A stretch of 64,000 nt of DNA from Piper betle. Its lineage: Eukaryota > Streptophyta > Magnoliopsida > Piperales > Piperaceae. The position numbers and the translations under genes are program-made. The notes under the pieces are model-generated. The model had not been told where the DNA came from. It was given only the letters and a program-made list of their open reading frames with translations, and searched no databases. Shown in pieces: positions 23,640 to 35,193 of the stretch; positions within the stretch are counted from its first letter, which is position 1, and each line of letters opens with the position of its first letter. Where the stretch lies: contig JAURVB010003376.1 in NCBI GenBank assembly GCA_033002965.1, positions 1-64,000 of the forward strand, written 5' to 3'.

Positions 23640-24430
23640 TTTTCCAATATAAAAATTACATATAGATTCATTTACTTTTTGATCATACGCATATTCCCGC
23701 TTATAAAGATTGATGTGAGTGTGCTTATTCAGACTATGAAACAGTAATCTGTAATCTGTATACTTGAGATTGTCCAATGTAGACTATAATTGGCGAAACA
23801 GTGATTATGGGCGTCTTCTCCATTTATGCAGGACTCGTGACTTGCAGTAACCCATTTACCTGGGCGGCGATTGCTTGGAATAATATGATTTCAATCCATA
23901 TATGTTATAACAGGTTCTGGGAATGACTGCTAATCCCTCCATGCTCAACTTTTGGGTGGTCTTTGATTTCTTCTTTCGCATCTCTACAACGGCGTCAAGT
24001 TCACCACATTCCATATCTTGATGAATTGTTATCCCATTATGCAAGCCTATTGTAAAAATGGCTTTTACTGTATAAATGTATCCCTTCTTCCACTTTTATA
24101 AAGATGTTATAAGTTAAGTTGGCTTGTAATGTTTGTTAACTTATTTTGGATCTCTCGATCCAAAAATAATTTGGCACACTCGTTTGCCAGCCTAGTTAGG
24201 TTAAGAGTATTACCATATGTAATTACTTTTTGTTAAGCTCTTTAGAGTTATTATTTAAACAAAAATTAAAAAATAAAAAAATTGACTTCTCATTGTTTTT
24301 AAAAATTTATGGACATCCCTTCATGCTCAATCTCAAAAGATGCTATACAGGACTTCAAACCTCACTTTTTAAAACATTCGTGAACTTTTCAAATATTAAA
24401 AATTAGAACCTTTGTTCATGTTAGACTCAA
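23640..24430. other. Intergenic DNA, nothing recognised
   Basis: AT-rich sequence after the FAB1 relic. A 62-codon minus-strand frame at 23,856-24,044 matches no family I know and lacks supporting context. Confidence 0.45.
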
Positions 24431-24464
24431 GTAGATGCCTGCCTCAAGATTAGGATCCCCCAAC

Positions 24465-24859
24465 TGCTATTCTTTGACACATCTGCCTGTAGCCAGGCAC
24501 AGCTTGTGAACATCAAGGAGAAGCATGGTTTGGAACCCACTCTTGAAGAAATTTCTCGCATGGTAAATCTTTTTAGTCGAGCAGGCCTCTTGATAGAGGC
24601 ATATAGATTAGCTGAAACTAGTGACATGGATAATAGTCGTAGCGCTGCTTTATGGAGCACTGTGCTTAGTGCTTGCAGGTTATGTGGTGACTGGGTGGTT
24701 GGCGAAGTAGTGGCACGTAAGCTTTTTTGCCTGGAGCCCGAAAACGAGGCTGATTACTCGATGCTGGCTCAAATTTACAATTTGGCAGGCGTCAGTCATA
24801 TTTTGTCTATAATTAGAACTCCCCCGAGGGTGCACCCGGGTTCCAGTTTTATTGATTAA
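24465..24859 (+). pseudogene. PPR protein C-terminal (E region) scrap
   Basis: The plus-strand frame reads KEKHGLEPTLEEISRMVNLF, SRAGLLIEAY, AALWSTVLSACRLCGDWVVG, ARKLFCLEPENEADYSML and AQIYNLAG. This is the standard last PPR motif plus E domain of PLS-type PPR proteins ('hyg..P...hy..mvdllgRaG.l.eA', then 'W..lL.aCr..g', then 'le P.....Y.lLsNiYa..g'). Nothing upstream supplies the rest of the gene, so it is an isolated fragment. It is a different piece from the relic at 3.5-5.5 kb, which ends before this region, and is on the other strand. Confidence 0.75.
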
Positions 24860-24954
24860 GTGGGAAGTGCTGGTTAATATGTAAGAGTGTCGTTAATTGC
24901 ATTGATCTGATTAAATAATGATGTGATTGAGCTTTGAGCTAAATGCATTTAACT

Positions 24955-25640
24955 TGGGAGGGTTGGGTTTATCTTACATTGGTTGTGAATGATGTTGATG
25001 ACTTATATATAGGCTAATGAGAAAGTCTTATTCATTGAGCTAGCTTTTAGATTAAGAGAGGCTCGTGACATCTATTGCAAGTTTTTTTTGTTGTTTAAAG
25101 TCCTTTTTTAGAAGCTTAAAAGGCCAAACAGTGGTTTCGAAGCTTGGGTGGGGGCCCAAAGGGCCCAACAAGTGGTATCAGAGTCAAGTTCGAACCAACT
25201 TTACCTATGCCGATTGTTGTTGTTTCTTTCATGGGTTCCACACAGGTGGGTGCCGTCTGATTTAAGGAGAATGTATCAGGCGATGATAGTTTTGGGTCAC
25301 GCCCAATGTGTGAAAGAGAGTTGTTGGGTTTATCCCATATTGGTCGTGGAGGCTAATAGGAAAGGGGTTCCACACAGGTAAGTGTCGTTTGATTTAAGGG
25401 GATGATAGTTTCGGGCCAGGCCTGATATGTCAAAGGGAGTTGTTGGGTTTATCCCACATCGGTCGTGAAGGCTAATATGAAAGCCTTATTCCTTAAGCTA
25501 ATTTTTGGATTAAAAAATGTCTGTTACATCTATTGCAAATTTCTTTTAATTGTTTAAAGTCACTTTTGGGGGCCCGAAGGGCCTAACAATGATTTCAGAA
25601 TTTAGGTAGGGACCCAAAGGGCCCAACAGGGAGCAATTCC
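24955..25640 (+). repeat. LTR-like repeats with a primer-site sequence
   Basis: A block starting GTTGGGTTTATCTTACATTG recurs, shortened, at about 25,322 and 25,440. The first copy runs through GATTAAGAGAGGCTCGTGACATC to GGGCCCAAAGGGCCCAAC. It is followed at 25,171 by TGGTATCAGAGTC, which resembles the initiator-Met-tRNA primer site next to a 5' LTR. The same family in reverse orientation reaches the window end (63,836-64,000). I read it as LTR debris of an old retrotransposon; there is no coding region. Confidence 0.6.
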
Positions 25641-26608
25641 TCAATCATGGATCCATAGCTGCTCGCATAACTCTTATTTATAGGTTAACAAAAACAAAGT
25701 CGATTACATTATTTTATGATTGATGTAAAATCCGTTGGAAATCCTATGATTTTGTGATGTATATCAAGTTATTGTGGCGGAGAGAATTATATGAGTCAAA
25801 CTTGCTTTTGTTTATAAACATAAAATAGGGGCTAACCTGGTTTCTAACTACTTGGCATTTGGATTTTGGCATTTCTTCGTCTTTGTAGGTTATCATGTTT
25901 TGGTGTGTTAAGAATTAGATACATGTAATAATTAGATAAAAGGTAAAAGCAATTCAAAAACAATAATATTGCAAGAAAGATTTCTCCCAAAATTTCATAA
26001 GCAATTCAAAAATAATAATATTGACAATATTGTTATGCTCATATTCCCAAGTCTCAGGATGCTACGCAGTTGGATTTTGTGCATTGCTGGATCTAGTCTC
26101 TCGTCCAACAATGCCTTCTTTTTTACAGAAAATTTTAAAAAAATTCATCTACATGCCGTGATTTAAGTTTTCAAAAGCAAGACTTTAATTTCACTGTCAT
26201 TTTTATATCTCGCAGCTTCTCGGCACTTGCACTCTTCGGCAGTGAAGAGAATGGGTGGGGATCATGGACAGGGCCACGAAGAACCATACTATCTTCATGC
26301 AAAGCACATGTACATTTATGAAGCACTATGTACCTATAAACTATTTCATTCTAAGCAGCCAGAGTTGAGCTGAAATGGCTAGAAATTTAGTTAATGCATC
26401 CACAACACAAATTACACAAATTAATGAGAATCAACAAATTACAGTCTCACATGGTCAGATCAGAATGGGTCGCATGCCGCTTCATTTACATCTGTTGAAA
26501 TGTTTGTGAGAAAAAATTTTCCAGGACAAGTGAAGCCCCGGGTATTCTAAAAGCCTACTGGGGCAGTGTATAATAGTAGCAAGTAAATGATCCGGAAACA
26601 AAAAAAAC
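25641..26608. other. Intergenic DNA and probable 3' flank of the fucosyltransferase gene
   Basis: No gene recognised. The last ~200 bases probably include the 3' untranslated region of the minus-strand gene that ends at 26,609. Confidence 0.5.
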
Positions 26609-29007
26609 TTATGAAGATTTTGCATTTCTTCCGCCTTTTCTGCTAACAAGCTCGCACAACCGGCAGGGCAATGTATCAAGGCTTGTCTCACGAGCCCTTG
26701 CATAGTTGCCCATAACACCGCACCTTCTCCATGCATGGTATTCTGCATACGCAACTGGGTCGTTCGCCAAAGCTTTTACATATGCTGCCAATTCTTCCAA
26801 GGAGCTGAACTTCGATCCATCTATAATTGAGTTTGGTGGCACCAGGTCCCATACATTTGGTGCACCGAAGTAGATGGGAACAGCCCCGGAGTCCAAGGCA
26901 TAGAAAAGTTTCTCTGTAACGTAGCTCTCAGTTTTGGTGTTCTCAATAGCAAGAACAAACTTGTAATGTGACATAGCACAGTGAAGGTGATCCCACCAGT
27001 TTGAATCTGTTTTTTCATGGATTGCACACTCGGGATATAGAACCAGGGCCATATCCAATCCACCAACATTGTTCAAACACTTTCCAAAGGAGTGGTGAGG
27101 TAGTAGTGAAAGAAGCTTCTTCGCAAGCTCATTTCTTTCAGAAAGACACCTTGAAGAAGACCAGTATACAAGGGTGTCCTGCAAACTCCACACCATCAGG
27201 ACATCAGTTTAAGTGGCATCTTAAAAACACAAGCTCTAAATTCCAAAATGGTAAACCTATCTGCCAAATGTCTAGCCATTTTTTTAATAAGAACACAGGC
27301 TAGGCCTGTTAGTTACAACTTACATTATCTTTGTTTTGTGACACATGATAATTTCTGTTGTTATGAAACAGCGCTCCAGCATAAGTAGCTTGTACATCAT
27401 CATCGGCATGATAACTAACAAAAATGTCCTCGGCTCCTGACCTCTTCCTACCGGCTTCCAGGTCCATATAAACACGAAGTGGATCGCCCCTCCATCTCTA
27501 GTAGACAAAGCAAGCAGCCGTAAATTTTCTAGTAATCACTTGGCCATCTAAAAGGACAAGGAAAGTAATAGCATAGAAAAAGCAGTCACTTAAGAGTCAT
27601 AAACAAAATAAGACAAACAATTCAAGCTATAGCCCAAACTGTGAGAAGAAATGATACACTATAATCCAAGTTTGATGTCAAGTGAAGCAGCTGCTTCTAG
27701 ACAAAATGCAACATCAATTATTCAACTCATCTTCGAAAGTGAAGCACTGTTTATGGGATTAAACATGATACCAATGACTTCGAAATTAAGCAGGCCGCCA
27801 TGCTGGTGATATATATATATATATATAAATTTTCGAATTTTACTCACAATGCATCTTCCCATGTTTTGCAAGATATTCAGAGACTAGTTCGAGAAATCAT
27901 CAACAAGCTTATCTTGTTTCTCCTTTAGGAGTTTGAAATGAAATTTTTATCTTATCAAAGATAAAAAGTCATCAACAAGCGCGAGAGAACCAACCCCTGA
28001 TTGAACTCCAAATAACTTGTATATATTTTGCTTTAAATCTGTCCAGTCGAGTAGAGATTCAAGTTGATTCCAACTCCAACAAAAAAAGAAACGGTTCATA
28101 ACAATGTGCCCAGCAGATAGAAACTAGGAAGTACGAGTGACGACAACAAAGTAGCACAAAAAAATATAGAACGAAAATCCCGCATTTCTTCTATATTAAT
28201 AAGTAAGATTCTCCCAAAACAAAATTAGGAAGACGCCAAAAACCTCATTCAGATCGCCACATAAATTCATTCGGAAGGATCGTAAAACCAAACCTTATAG
28301 TATTCGTACATTGTTAATTAATTAACTGCCCTGATGTACCATTTCCAATCTACAAACAATAAATGAATTGGGATCCATGTTGTTACCTCTTCCGACCCCT
28401 TCCTAACAAAACAAATTGTGATCCATGTTATCAACTTATCAGCAATGCCGGTTTTTTCCATAACAAAAAGCAAAAAACAAACCATTTAACAAACAAGAAA
28501 GAATGAACAAAAAAAACATGAAAGAGGCAATTTTTACCATGATGGGAGGCTTGGAGGTCTCAAACAACAAGGCATCAGGTTTGTCGGCAAGAACAGTAGA
28601 TTTGGTCCAGAGGCAGCTCAACCCACACCGACACGAATACAACCCATCCAAATTGTCAGGGATCCAAGTCCACCCTTTCACCACCACACTCACATGCCCC
28701 ATCTTCAACCCCTCGCACTTCCCACCACCCTCCCCTGCAGACCCGCCGACCCATTTCTAACCCAGTCCCGGAACCTCTTCCTGAACTCGGAGCACCCCAC
28801 CCGCGCATCCCACTTCCGAAACGCCGCCACCACGTCGGTGAACGGCTCCCGGCCGCCGCCGGGGGCGGAGGCGGCCGGGACTGGGGACGTATCGGAAGAA
28901 GAAGCGACGGGTACGGGGGAGTGGAAGAAGCGGGGAAGGAGGAGGACAGCTATAAAGGCGAGGCCGAGCATGGGAAGCAGCAACCGGGCGAGGGGCCTGG
29001 CCAGCAT
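26609..29007 (-). CDS. FUT13: Alpha-1,4-fucosyltransferase (GT10), FUT13-like; frameshift in exon 1
   Basis: This is a Golgi type II membrane enzyme that adds fucose to N-glycan antennae (Lewis a). Three exons with GT-AG borders are visible: 29,007-28,538, 27,497-27,324 and 27,178-26,609. Exon 1 encodes a membrane anchor (LLLPMLGLAFIAVLLLP) then GWTWIPDNLDGLYSCRCGLS. Exon 2 gives DPLRVYMDLEAGRKRSG. Exon 3 gives DTLVYWSSSRCL, HHSFGKCLNNVGGLD, TEKLFYALDSGAVPIYFGAP and YHAWRRCG, the GT10 core. The ATG at 29,007 is the first in frame. Exon 1 is 470 nt, one short of whole codons. The frame breaks at about 28,755-28,705 (RNGSAGLQG... runs to a stop; SAGEGGGKCEGLKMGHVSV continues in another frame), in a run of G triplets. 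With one base restored it would be about 400 aa, the usual length. This is either an assembly error or a recent lesion. Confidence 0.9.
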
Positions 29008-29509
29008 CAGGGGAAGACGAAGGGGGCAGCGAGATCGGAGCAAAGATGGAAGCTTTAAGCGGTATTGGAATGGGAGAGGGCTAGGGAAGAGGAAGGGAGT
29101 CTCGCCGGAGCATGGGATGAGCGTCGCCGGGATCGTCTACTTCTCCGGCGAGACCTCCCGAGCTTTTCCGGAGTCGTAAAAGTTGGAAGAAAGTCGCGGG
29201 TCGTAGTAAACGGTTTGAATAGATCTGGCGTGTCAGAATGGGCCCGTTACAAGGTTGTTGTTTTGGGCCTAAGTTTCGAAGGCCCGTTTATGTGTTAATC
29301 AATTATTAGGCGGTTGACTCGAAATAAAAAACTGTACTATTTTGAAAAAAAAATTAAAAAAATTAATATCATATTTCAAATAGCTAAATTTATAAAATAA
29401 TTGACCCATATTTAATTTATTTTTCATAAAAAATTGTTATTTATTGTTTTAATATACAAATTTTAATTATAATTATGATTATTTTCAAACAAATCTTGAT
29501 TGCTTTATA
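29008..29509. other. Upstream flank of the fucosyltransferase gene
   Basis: GC-rich close to the start codon (to about 29,230), then AT-rich. It presumably holds the 5' UTR and promoter of the minus-strand gene, but I see no convincing TATA box. Confidence 0.45.
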
Positions 29510-29609
29510 GTGTCTTAGTTTAAGGATGACTCAATTGTCCTCCCATTTAAATGGATCTAATTGGTACTCAAGTTAGTTAAGCTTACTAGTATAATTTACA
29601 CAAACAAAT

Positions 29610-29964
29610 CACTACAAAAAATGACTTTTTCCCCCTTTTTATTCCATATCATTTTTAACTATGGAGAAATTTTATAATTTTCTTTTTATATTTAAAAATA
29701 TTTGAGGTGAGCATATATTAATTTTTTAATTTTTTCTCCATCCTAAAAATATTCATTAATTTTAAGATAGAGAAAAGTGGGGTGGAAAAAATTTTTCCAT
29801 GTTTTTTGGCGGGGACAAAAATTGAAAAATTAACATATAGTTGTCTTTAAAAATCTCTAAATAAAATAAATAAATTTAGACTTTTTTCCATCGCAAAAAT
29901 TAGTATGGAGAAGACTTGAAGCCATTTTTTAAAAACGTGAGAAAAAACTAATTTTTTTCTAGTG
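29610..29964. mobile_element. Miniature CACTA-like element, copy 1 (355 bp)
   Basis: Terminal inverted repeats are CACTACAAAAAATGACTTTT at the left and, as reverse complement, CACTAGAAAAAAATTAGTTT at the right. They are flanked by the 3-bp direct repeat AAT (29,607-29,609 and 29,965-29,967). CACTA ends with a 3-bp target duplication are the En/Spm signature. No coding capacity. The same insertion is at 57,065-57,448 in the duplicated block. Confidence 0.8.
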
Positions 29965-30289
29965 AATATACTAAGAATTAATAAGAAATCCCAAATTGGT
30001 CATGACGTTGGTATAAAATAAAATAATCATAGACTAAAAACTTTCTTAATGAAAGTAGCAGAAAATCTTACTCTTTTATATAAAGAGAAAGCTTCACTTC
30101 TCAAGAAAACAAAGATCGTTAATCTCTTTACACAACAACTCAAATTTACAGGAAAAAATACGAAACAAAATTTCGGCAGCTTATAAGATAGGCATTAGTC
30201 CAAACGAAACAAAATTACAATGGACATATTAACGTTATGCATAGATATATTAAACAGCTAGCCTCTCCTTAATCTACTATCATGGATGC

Positions 30290-30508
30290 TCAAGTGCCAA
30301 ATAATTGCTTGAATTTTTCCTCATCACAAGGAAGAACAATTCCACCCTGACTACTGAACCCAAACTCTTCTGCTGATGTCTCAAGCAGCTGCTGGAACAA
30401 AGGGTGACTTAGAAAACAGGTGGGCACAACGTATCTACTCCTGTAAGCTCCAACATACACTACAAAATGCCCCTTTGGGGTGTTCGTCCCCTCCTTTTTC
30501 CAAGGCAT
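30290..30508 (-). CDS. SAUR-family small auxin-up RNA protein
   Basis: A 72-aa intronless protein with the SAUR core: PKGHFVVYVGAYRSRYVVPT, then HPLFQQLLETSAEEFGF, then GGIVLPCDEEKFKQLFG. SAURs inhibit PP2C.D phosphatases and so raise plasma-membrane H+-ATPase activity and cell expansion. The N-terminal arm before PKGHF is only 11 residues, at the short end for the family. The ATG at 30,508 is preceded by an AT-rich leader, with a TATA box about 106 bp upstream. The gene is intact, and a second copy in inverse orientation lies at 56,509-56,757. The neighbouring genes (fucosyltransferase, invertase) are functionally unrelated. Confidence 0.92.
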   Translation of the reverse strand: MPWKKEGTNTPKGHFVVYVGAYRSRYVVPTCFLSHPLFQQLLETSAEEFGFSSQGGIVLPCDEEKFKQLFGT

Positions 30509-30613
30509 ATTACAGACACCAGAAGAAGTTGAAGAAGGAAGAGAAGATGGTGTTGAAGTTTCGAGATTAGATAGCTACCTATCATGTGTGCTGAAGAAGC
30601 GACTCGAGCTTTG

Positions 30614-30621
30614 TTTTTATA
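30614..30621 (-). promoter_or_regulatory. TATA box of SAUR copy 1
   Basis: TATAAAAA on the minus strand, 106 bp upstream of the start codon. The same TATAAAAACAAAGCTCGAG context is conserved in the second copy (56,397). Confidence 0.65.
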
Positions 30622-30800
30622 GACGAAAGTCTGACGCAAATTATTATGAGAGGGGATTAAGGAGAAAAGGTAGAAAAGAACTAGGAAGAGTGGTTCTCAC
30701 AAAATGGCAGATTCCTCAAGAGCACCTTATCGCACATATATCAGATTTATTCTGATTATATAGCGCTTTTCCTCCCACAAAAGGGCTGGTCAACTATCTT

Positions 30801-31957
30801 GAGCTTGACAAGCTAATATATCACACTAATAAATTTGGTCCAAGCACCACTTTGCGAGGTTCTTTTTTTTAATGTGAAAAAACGTTGGGTTTCTAAGACT
30901 TTAATTCATACTGCGCTGGACTTCTTTGTCTTATACATGAGCAAGAGCACCATGCATGCATGTCCCGCCTTCGCTTGCTGCAAATCAAGCTTTTTCTTAT
31001 TAATGAGAAAAGACTTGCTGAAAAGTGGAAATAGTTTTTCAACCAAGCTTGAAGAAGATAAGAGGGTTGTGTAATTACCAGCCTCCGACAGTGGTTGGCG
31101 TTCAGGATAATTGTGAGTTTAAGCTCGATGCTAATATGAAAAGCTACTGCATAAAAATTTTGATGGGCTAATCACTCATAAATTTAGTGACGTTTTGTTT
31201 GATAAGAAAAGCAAACAATCAACTTTGTGATTATGATTGGCGTCCCATGATTCTTCTTCCTAGCTACCAATGAACTATAAAAAATTTGGAAGTTAGGTTT
31301 CTGAAAATTATAAAGCTTTGATTTGCTTGCACATTCTTCCCTTGAACTCTCTACAAACTCGTACAACCAATTTGAAGTTTTACATGCATAATACTTGCTA
31401 ACAGCCTCACACCATATTAACGAAATGCATTGAAAGTCTAACATGGAAAACAGGAAAAGTTGTCTGCGATTAGTAAGGGAGAACATCAAACGACTAAAGC
31501 TTTCCTGCTTTTGATTAGAAAAAAGTGTCATAGAAAGGGGGGAAAAAAGGTGCAACCAACGCTTTGGTTTCATAAGAAATTTTGGAGGTACTAGCGGGGT
31601 GTGAAATTGCTGGCAAATACTGGTAAAGAGCTAATCAATGTTCTTGTAAGGAAATCTTAGCCAAAAAGTACAAACCAAATGTCTGCATAGGTAAAAATAT
31701 ACTGACTGTAAGCACGAAATGGATTCATTTCACCTCGGCAGAAGCTGTCCCCAAACTTTCTTCTTTATTGGGTCCTGACCAAAACATGTTCATTAAGTGT
31801 GTTGTACCCTTGTCAATCAACATTAACGGAATCCTCCTGATCCCAGAAGTAACTCGTGATAGAAAAGGCGCAGCAACAATTATGATCCGAGTCCTTGTTC
31901 AGCAGTTATTCAAGTAGTTGCAGTGTCATTTCGGAATCAAACCAATCTCATTAGTTA
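30801..31957. other. Spacer between SAUR and invertase
   Basis: No gene recognised. The piece at about 31,590-31,670 has a reverse-complement match at 63,645-63,800, marking the far end of duplication block II. The part just below 31,957 is probably the invertase 3' UTR. Confidence 0.5.
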
Positions 31958-33860
31958 TCAAGTCCATGAGCTAGATCTTCTGATGACCGGCTTCATCTGC
32001 TTGTCTTCTTCAAGAGAGATCATACCAAGGTGGGAAGGGTCTTCCAGCAACATTTTGGCAACTAGGTATCCAGCAATGGACCAAGTCTGAAATTTTCTGG
32101 CTTGTTTGCCAATGTACCTTCCTAGTTTTCCATCGTAATATTCGGGCCAGCCATCTTTCAGCAGCCGGCTTTCGGCAAGGTCAATTGCTCTGCGGGCAAT
32201 TTGGGGCGACCAACCTTGATGCATGCTGCAGTGAGCATCCACAAGAGAACTGCAAGGAAAATGGATTGTAGGGAAGAGTTACGATCAATTTTCATAAAAT
32301 TTAACAAAGTTAACAAACTGAGAACTATTTGCAGAAAAATTACTTTCATAGTTTCAACTGATTGACTACAGAGAACAAGAAATAAAAAAGATTACAGAGG
32401 ATGAGTTTCGATAATAGTAATTTTACTGCAAATGCAAGCAGCTTCATAAATGCCTCTTTAACAGAAAACCTCAGAAGAGAGGTGGCTAGCACAGTAGACA
32501 ATATAAGGCATTGATTTCAATGCTATCAATTTTTGTTGTGCACAGTTCAATCATTCAAGTGCCCTCTTATCTTAAAAGTGAGAATTTTATGAAAGAAAAA
32601 ATTATTCAAGTGACCTTTATGAATGCCTCTTGGAACAAGTATAAGATCTATTTTGTATGATTCTCTGCAAAACCGGGAAAAAAGTAGCAGGTATCAAAAG
32701 ACAGGAATGAGAAAAGACCTGGCCAGGATCCTCCATTGTGATAGCTCCATCTTGTATTTTTTGGATCGCATCCTGTTACGATCCTCCATTCGTGACTCTC
32801 AATTGCCGGATAAGAAATCTTAAAAGGCATCTCTCCAACAAGCTCCTCCCAACGTGATTCAATAAGATCCATAATAGCTGCAGATTGTTCCGGTGTTGCA
32901 AGAGAAGACAAAATTGCAACACAGTTTCCTAAACAGAACCAACGGAAATCCATCCTTGCAGGACTGACATTTCCAATGAAATAGCCACCTCGTGTTGGCA
33001 TAAAATCAAAGACCCAATCAGGTATAGAATCTGGGATAACATTAAACTTGTTGACTGCTGTGTGTGAATATTCCTCTGTTTTATAACGATATATATCGTT
33101 TAGTTGTATAAAGTCAAGCCAAAAATAACTTCGCATGTGATAGCTCAGGGCATGGAGTCGTTTAGCAATTCTCTCCACAAATTCTTTTCCTTCAGCATCA
33201 TGCTTAAGCATCGCTAAGGCACACCTCAGTGCCATGAAGAAGAGTGATTGAATTTCAATAGGATAACCATATATACCCTGCAGTATTATTGTAAAAAATC
33301 ATTTGGCAATCTTTAATGCCATTAATAGGAAAATGTAGCAACCTTCAATTCCACAGTGGTACTAGAATACCATAAACGAATAATGAAAACTTTCTGTCAG
33401 TAAATGATAAAAGCAATCGGCCTTGCAGGTAAAACAAACTTTCAAAAACAAAAAATTAAATTTAATAAAAGTGAAACTTATGTATCATAGATGGTCGTTG
33501 TGTTGACATTCATTTCATGTTCGTTGCAAATATTACTGGAGATTTGGAAGTTTACAAGTTCATTCAATGCACATAAACCTTCTTTCAAGTATCATCATTC
33601 TTGTTTTCTACCACAAAATGGCACATTATGTCAAGCTCTGCAGAAACTTATTTGTACAAGGAACAACGTTGCATTCATTATCAAGCAAACTGTAGAAATG
33701 TAGCTAAAAATGAACCATTTCAAAGATTTGACAAGTGGAGAGAAAAAATTTGACAAGTGGAGAGAAAAGAGATATGAGATAACCAATATAAATGCCAAGT
33801 ATCTACAAATGGAAACAAGAAACAAGATTGCACCATGCATGCATGCTAAGCCTCTTAGCT
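31590..33860 (-). repeat. Inverted segmental duplication block II, copy 1 (invertase 3' half)
   Basis: Its reverse complement matches 57,790-58,771 (intron 2 and exon 3) and 63,446-63,810 (exon 3 end, intron 3 and distal flank). Exon 4 and about 0.5 kb of flank are missing from copy 2. Confidence 0.8.
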
Positions 33861-35193
33861 TCCAATTACCATTTACAGTTATGTTAAGCCTTTCAACATT
33901 TTTTTATTAGCCTTAATTTTAATTTTTCTTCATAAGAACACTGGTCCACAAAATTTGCTGAAATTCCATCAGACGAGGAAATAAAATCAAGCTGTGTGGC
34001 TAAAAAGTGTGAGTATAGGAATATAACTTGTCATGTCAAAATAATAGCACCAACATGAATACCACAAGTAAAAAGAAGCATACCATTCTACGATCAATCA
34101 TTGAGCAGCCATCAGCACATAACAGAGTGGGAAATGTGTCAAATCCATCAGAAAGGCATAAAGTTAATATAAGCCTCATCCCTTTTTGGCATTCTGGTGT
34201 CTCTGCAAGTGTCAAATCACCAGTAGATTTAGTGTAGGCACGAAGCAGAATTATCCACCAGAAGCCAGAATCCACTGGGGCAACTCTTCCGATAGCACTC
34301 TCCCCAAAATCTGCAACTAGGGTATCTGTTTTTCTTATTGGATCATGTAGCACTTTAAAACTTGCAGGCATTGCACCTTCCCCAAGGTTAAAACGGTCAA
34401 TTCTTTTCTCCCACCCTTGAAGATAGAGAGTCTTAAGAAGGAAATTTTTTACTATATCCGGTTCACCATTCATTAGGAAAGCAAGGGCACTTGGTACAAA
34501 ATCTCGCACAAACACCTGCCAACATAAGAGCATTTGCACATTTGTTAGCTGAGAAGAAGAAACAAGAAGGATAAATGCCCATTTGAGCAACATAAAGAAT
34601 GAACAATAAACGAACAAACAAACAACATGAAGACTAAAGAATATGCAGCAAATGAGTCACAAAAATGAACAATAAACGAATGTAATGAGCAAAACTGTTG
34701 ACGACATCTGCAGTTTGAGAAAATTGCAAACTGAATTTCAGCTAATCAAGTATATTAAAGAGTTCAGACAATGATAAAGGGACTAAGGTTATTCGACCTG
34801 ATCATAGTTCAGAACCTCCTCGGAAGCATGATCATACGCAGCAATGGTTCCAACTGGTTGTCCTCGAAAATAAACCAGGGATCTCCTCAGAGCCTCCCAT
34901 GCCTCAGCAACCATTGGATGCGGCTCAAATGAATTCCTCGCTGAAGACGCTGGAGTGTCCCATGCAGACCTGCCAGACCTGCCTCCTGGAGAACATATGC
35001 TCTCATAGCTCTCAAATCCCCCTCTAGCACCACCTATCGACAACTCGGTTAGAGATCGTTCATCAAATGACCGCTGCCGCTCAATATTAAGCCTTGGCTT
35101 GTCAAGAAGCCGTGATAGATCATAGTCATCTGCTTCCGAGATAGAGCATTGGGAAGCCACATTTCGTAGGCCAGGCTCGCAAATAATCTCCAT
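31958..35193 (-). CDS. Cytosolic alkaline/neutral invertase (GH100); frameshift in exon 4
   Basis: It hydrolyses sucrose to glucose and fructose in the cytosol. Four coding exons with GT-AG borders are visible: 35,193-34,798, 34,515-34,084, 33,277-32,719 and 32,249-31,958. Signatures in order are [153 protein letters not shown] and [14 protein letters not shown]. There is no transit peptide, and the N-terminus ([20 protein letters not shown]) is that of the cytosolic clade. The ATG at 35,193 is the first after an in-frame TAA. In exon 4, [11 protein letters not shown] must shift by one base to continue as QIARRAIDL, at a CCCC run near 32,205. Restored length would be about 559 aa, normal for the family. 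This is an assembly error or a young lesion. Confidence 0.92.

Larger units (their letters stand above)
29505..30800 (-). repeat. Inverted segmental duplication block I, copy 1 (SAUR block)
   Basis: The reverse complement aligns with 56,230-57,560 across the SAUR gene, its promoter, its 3' flank and an embedded CACTA-like miniature element. The match ends near TTAAACTAAGACACTAT (29,505-29,525) and near the GGAAAAGCGC region (about 30,765). This is the better-preserved copy. Confidence 0.85.
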
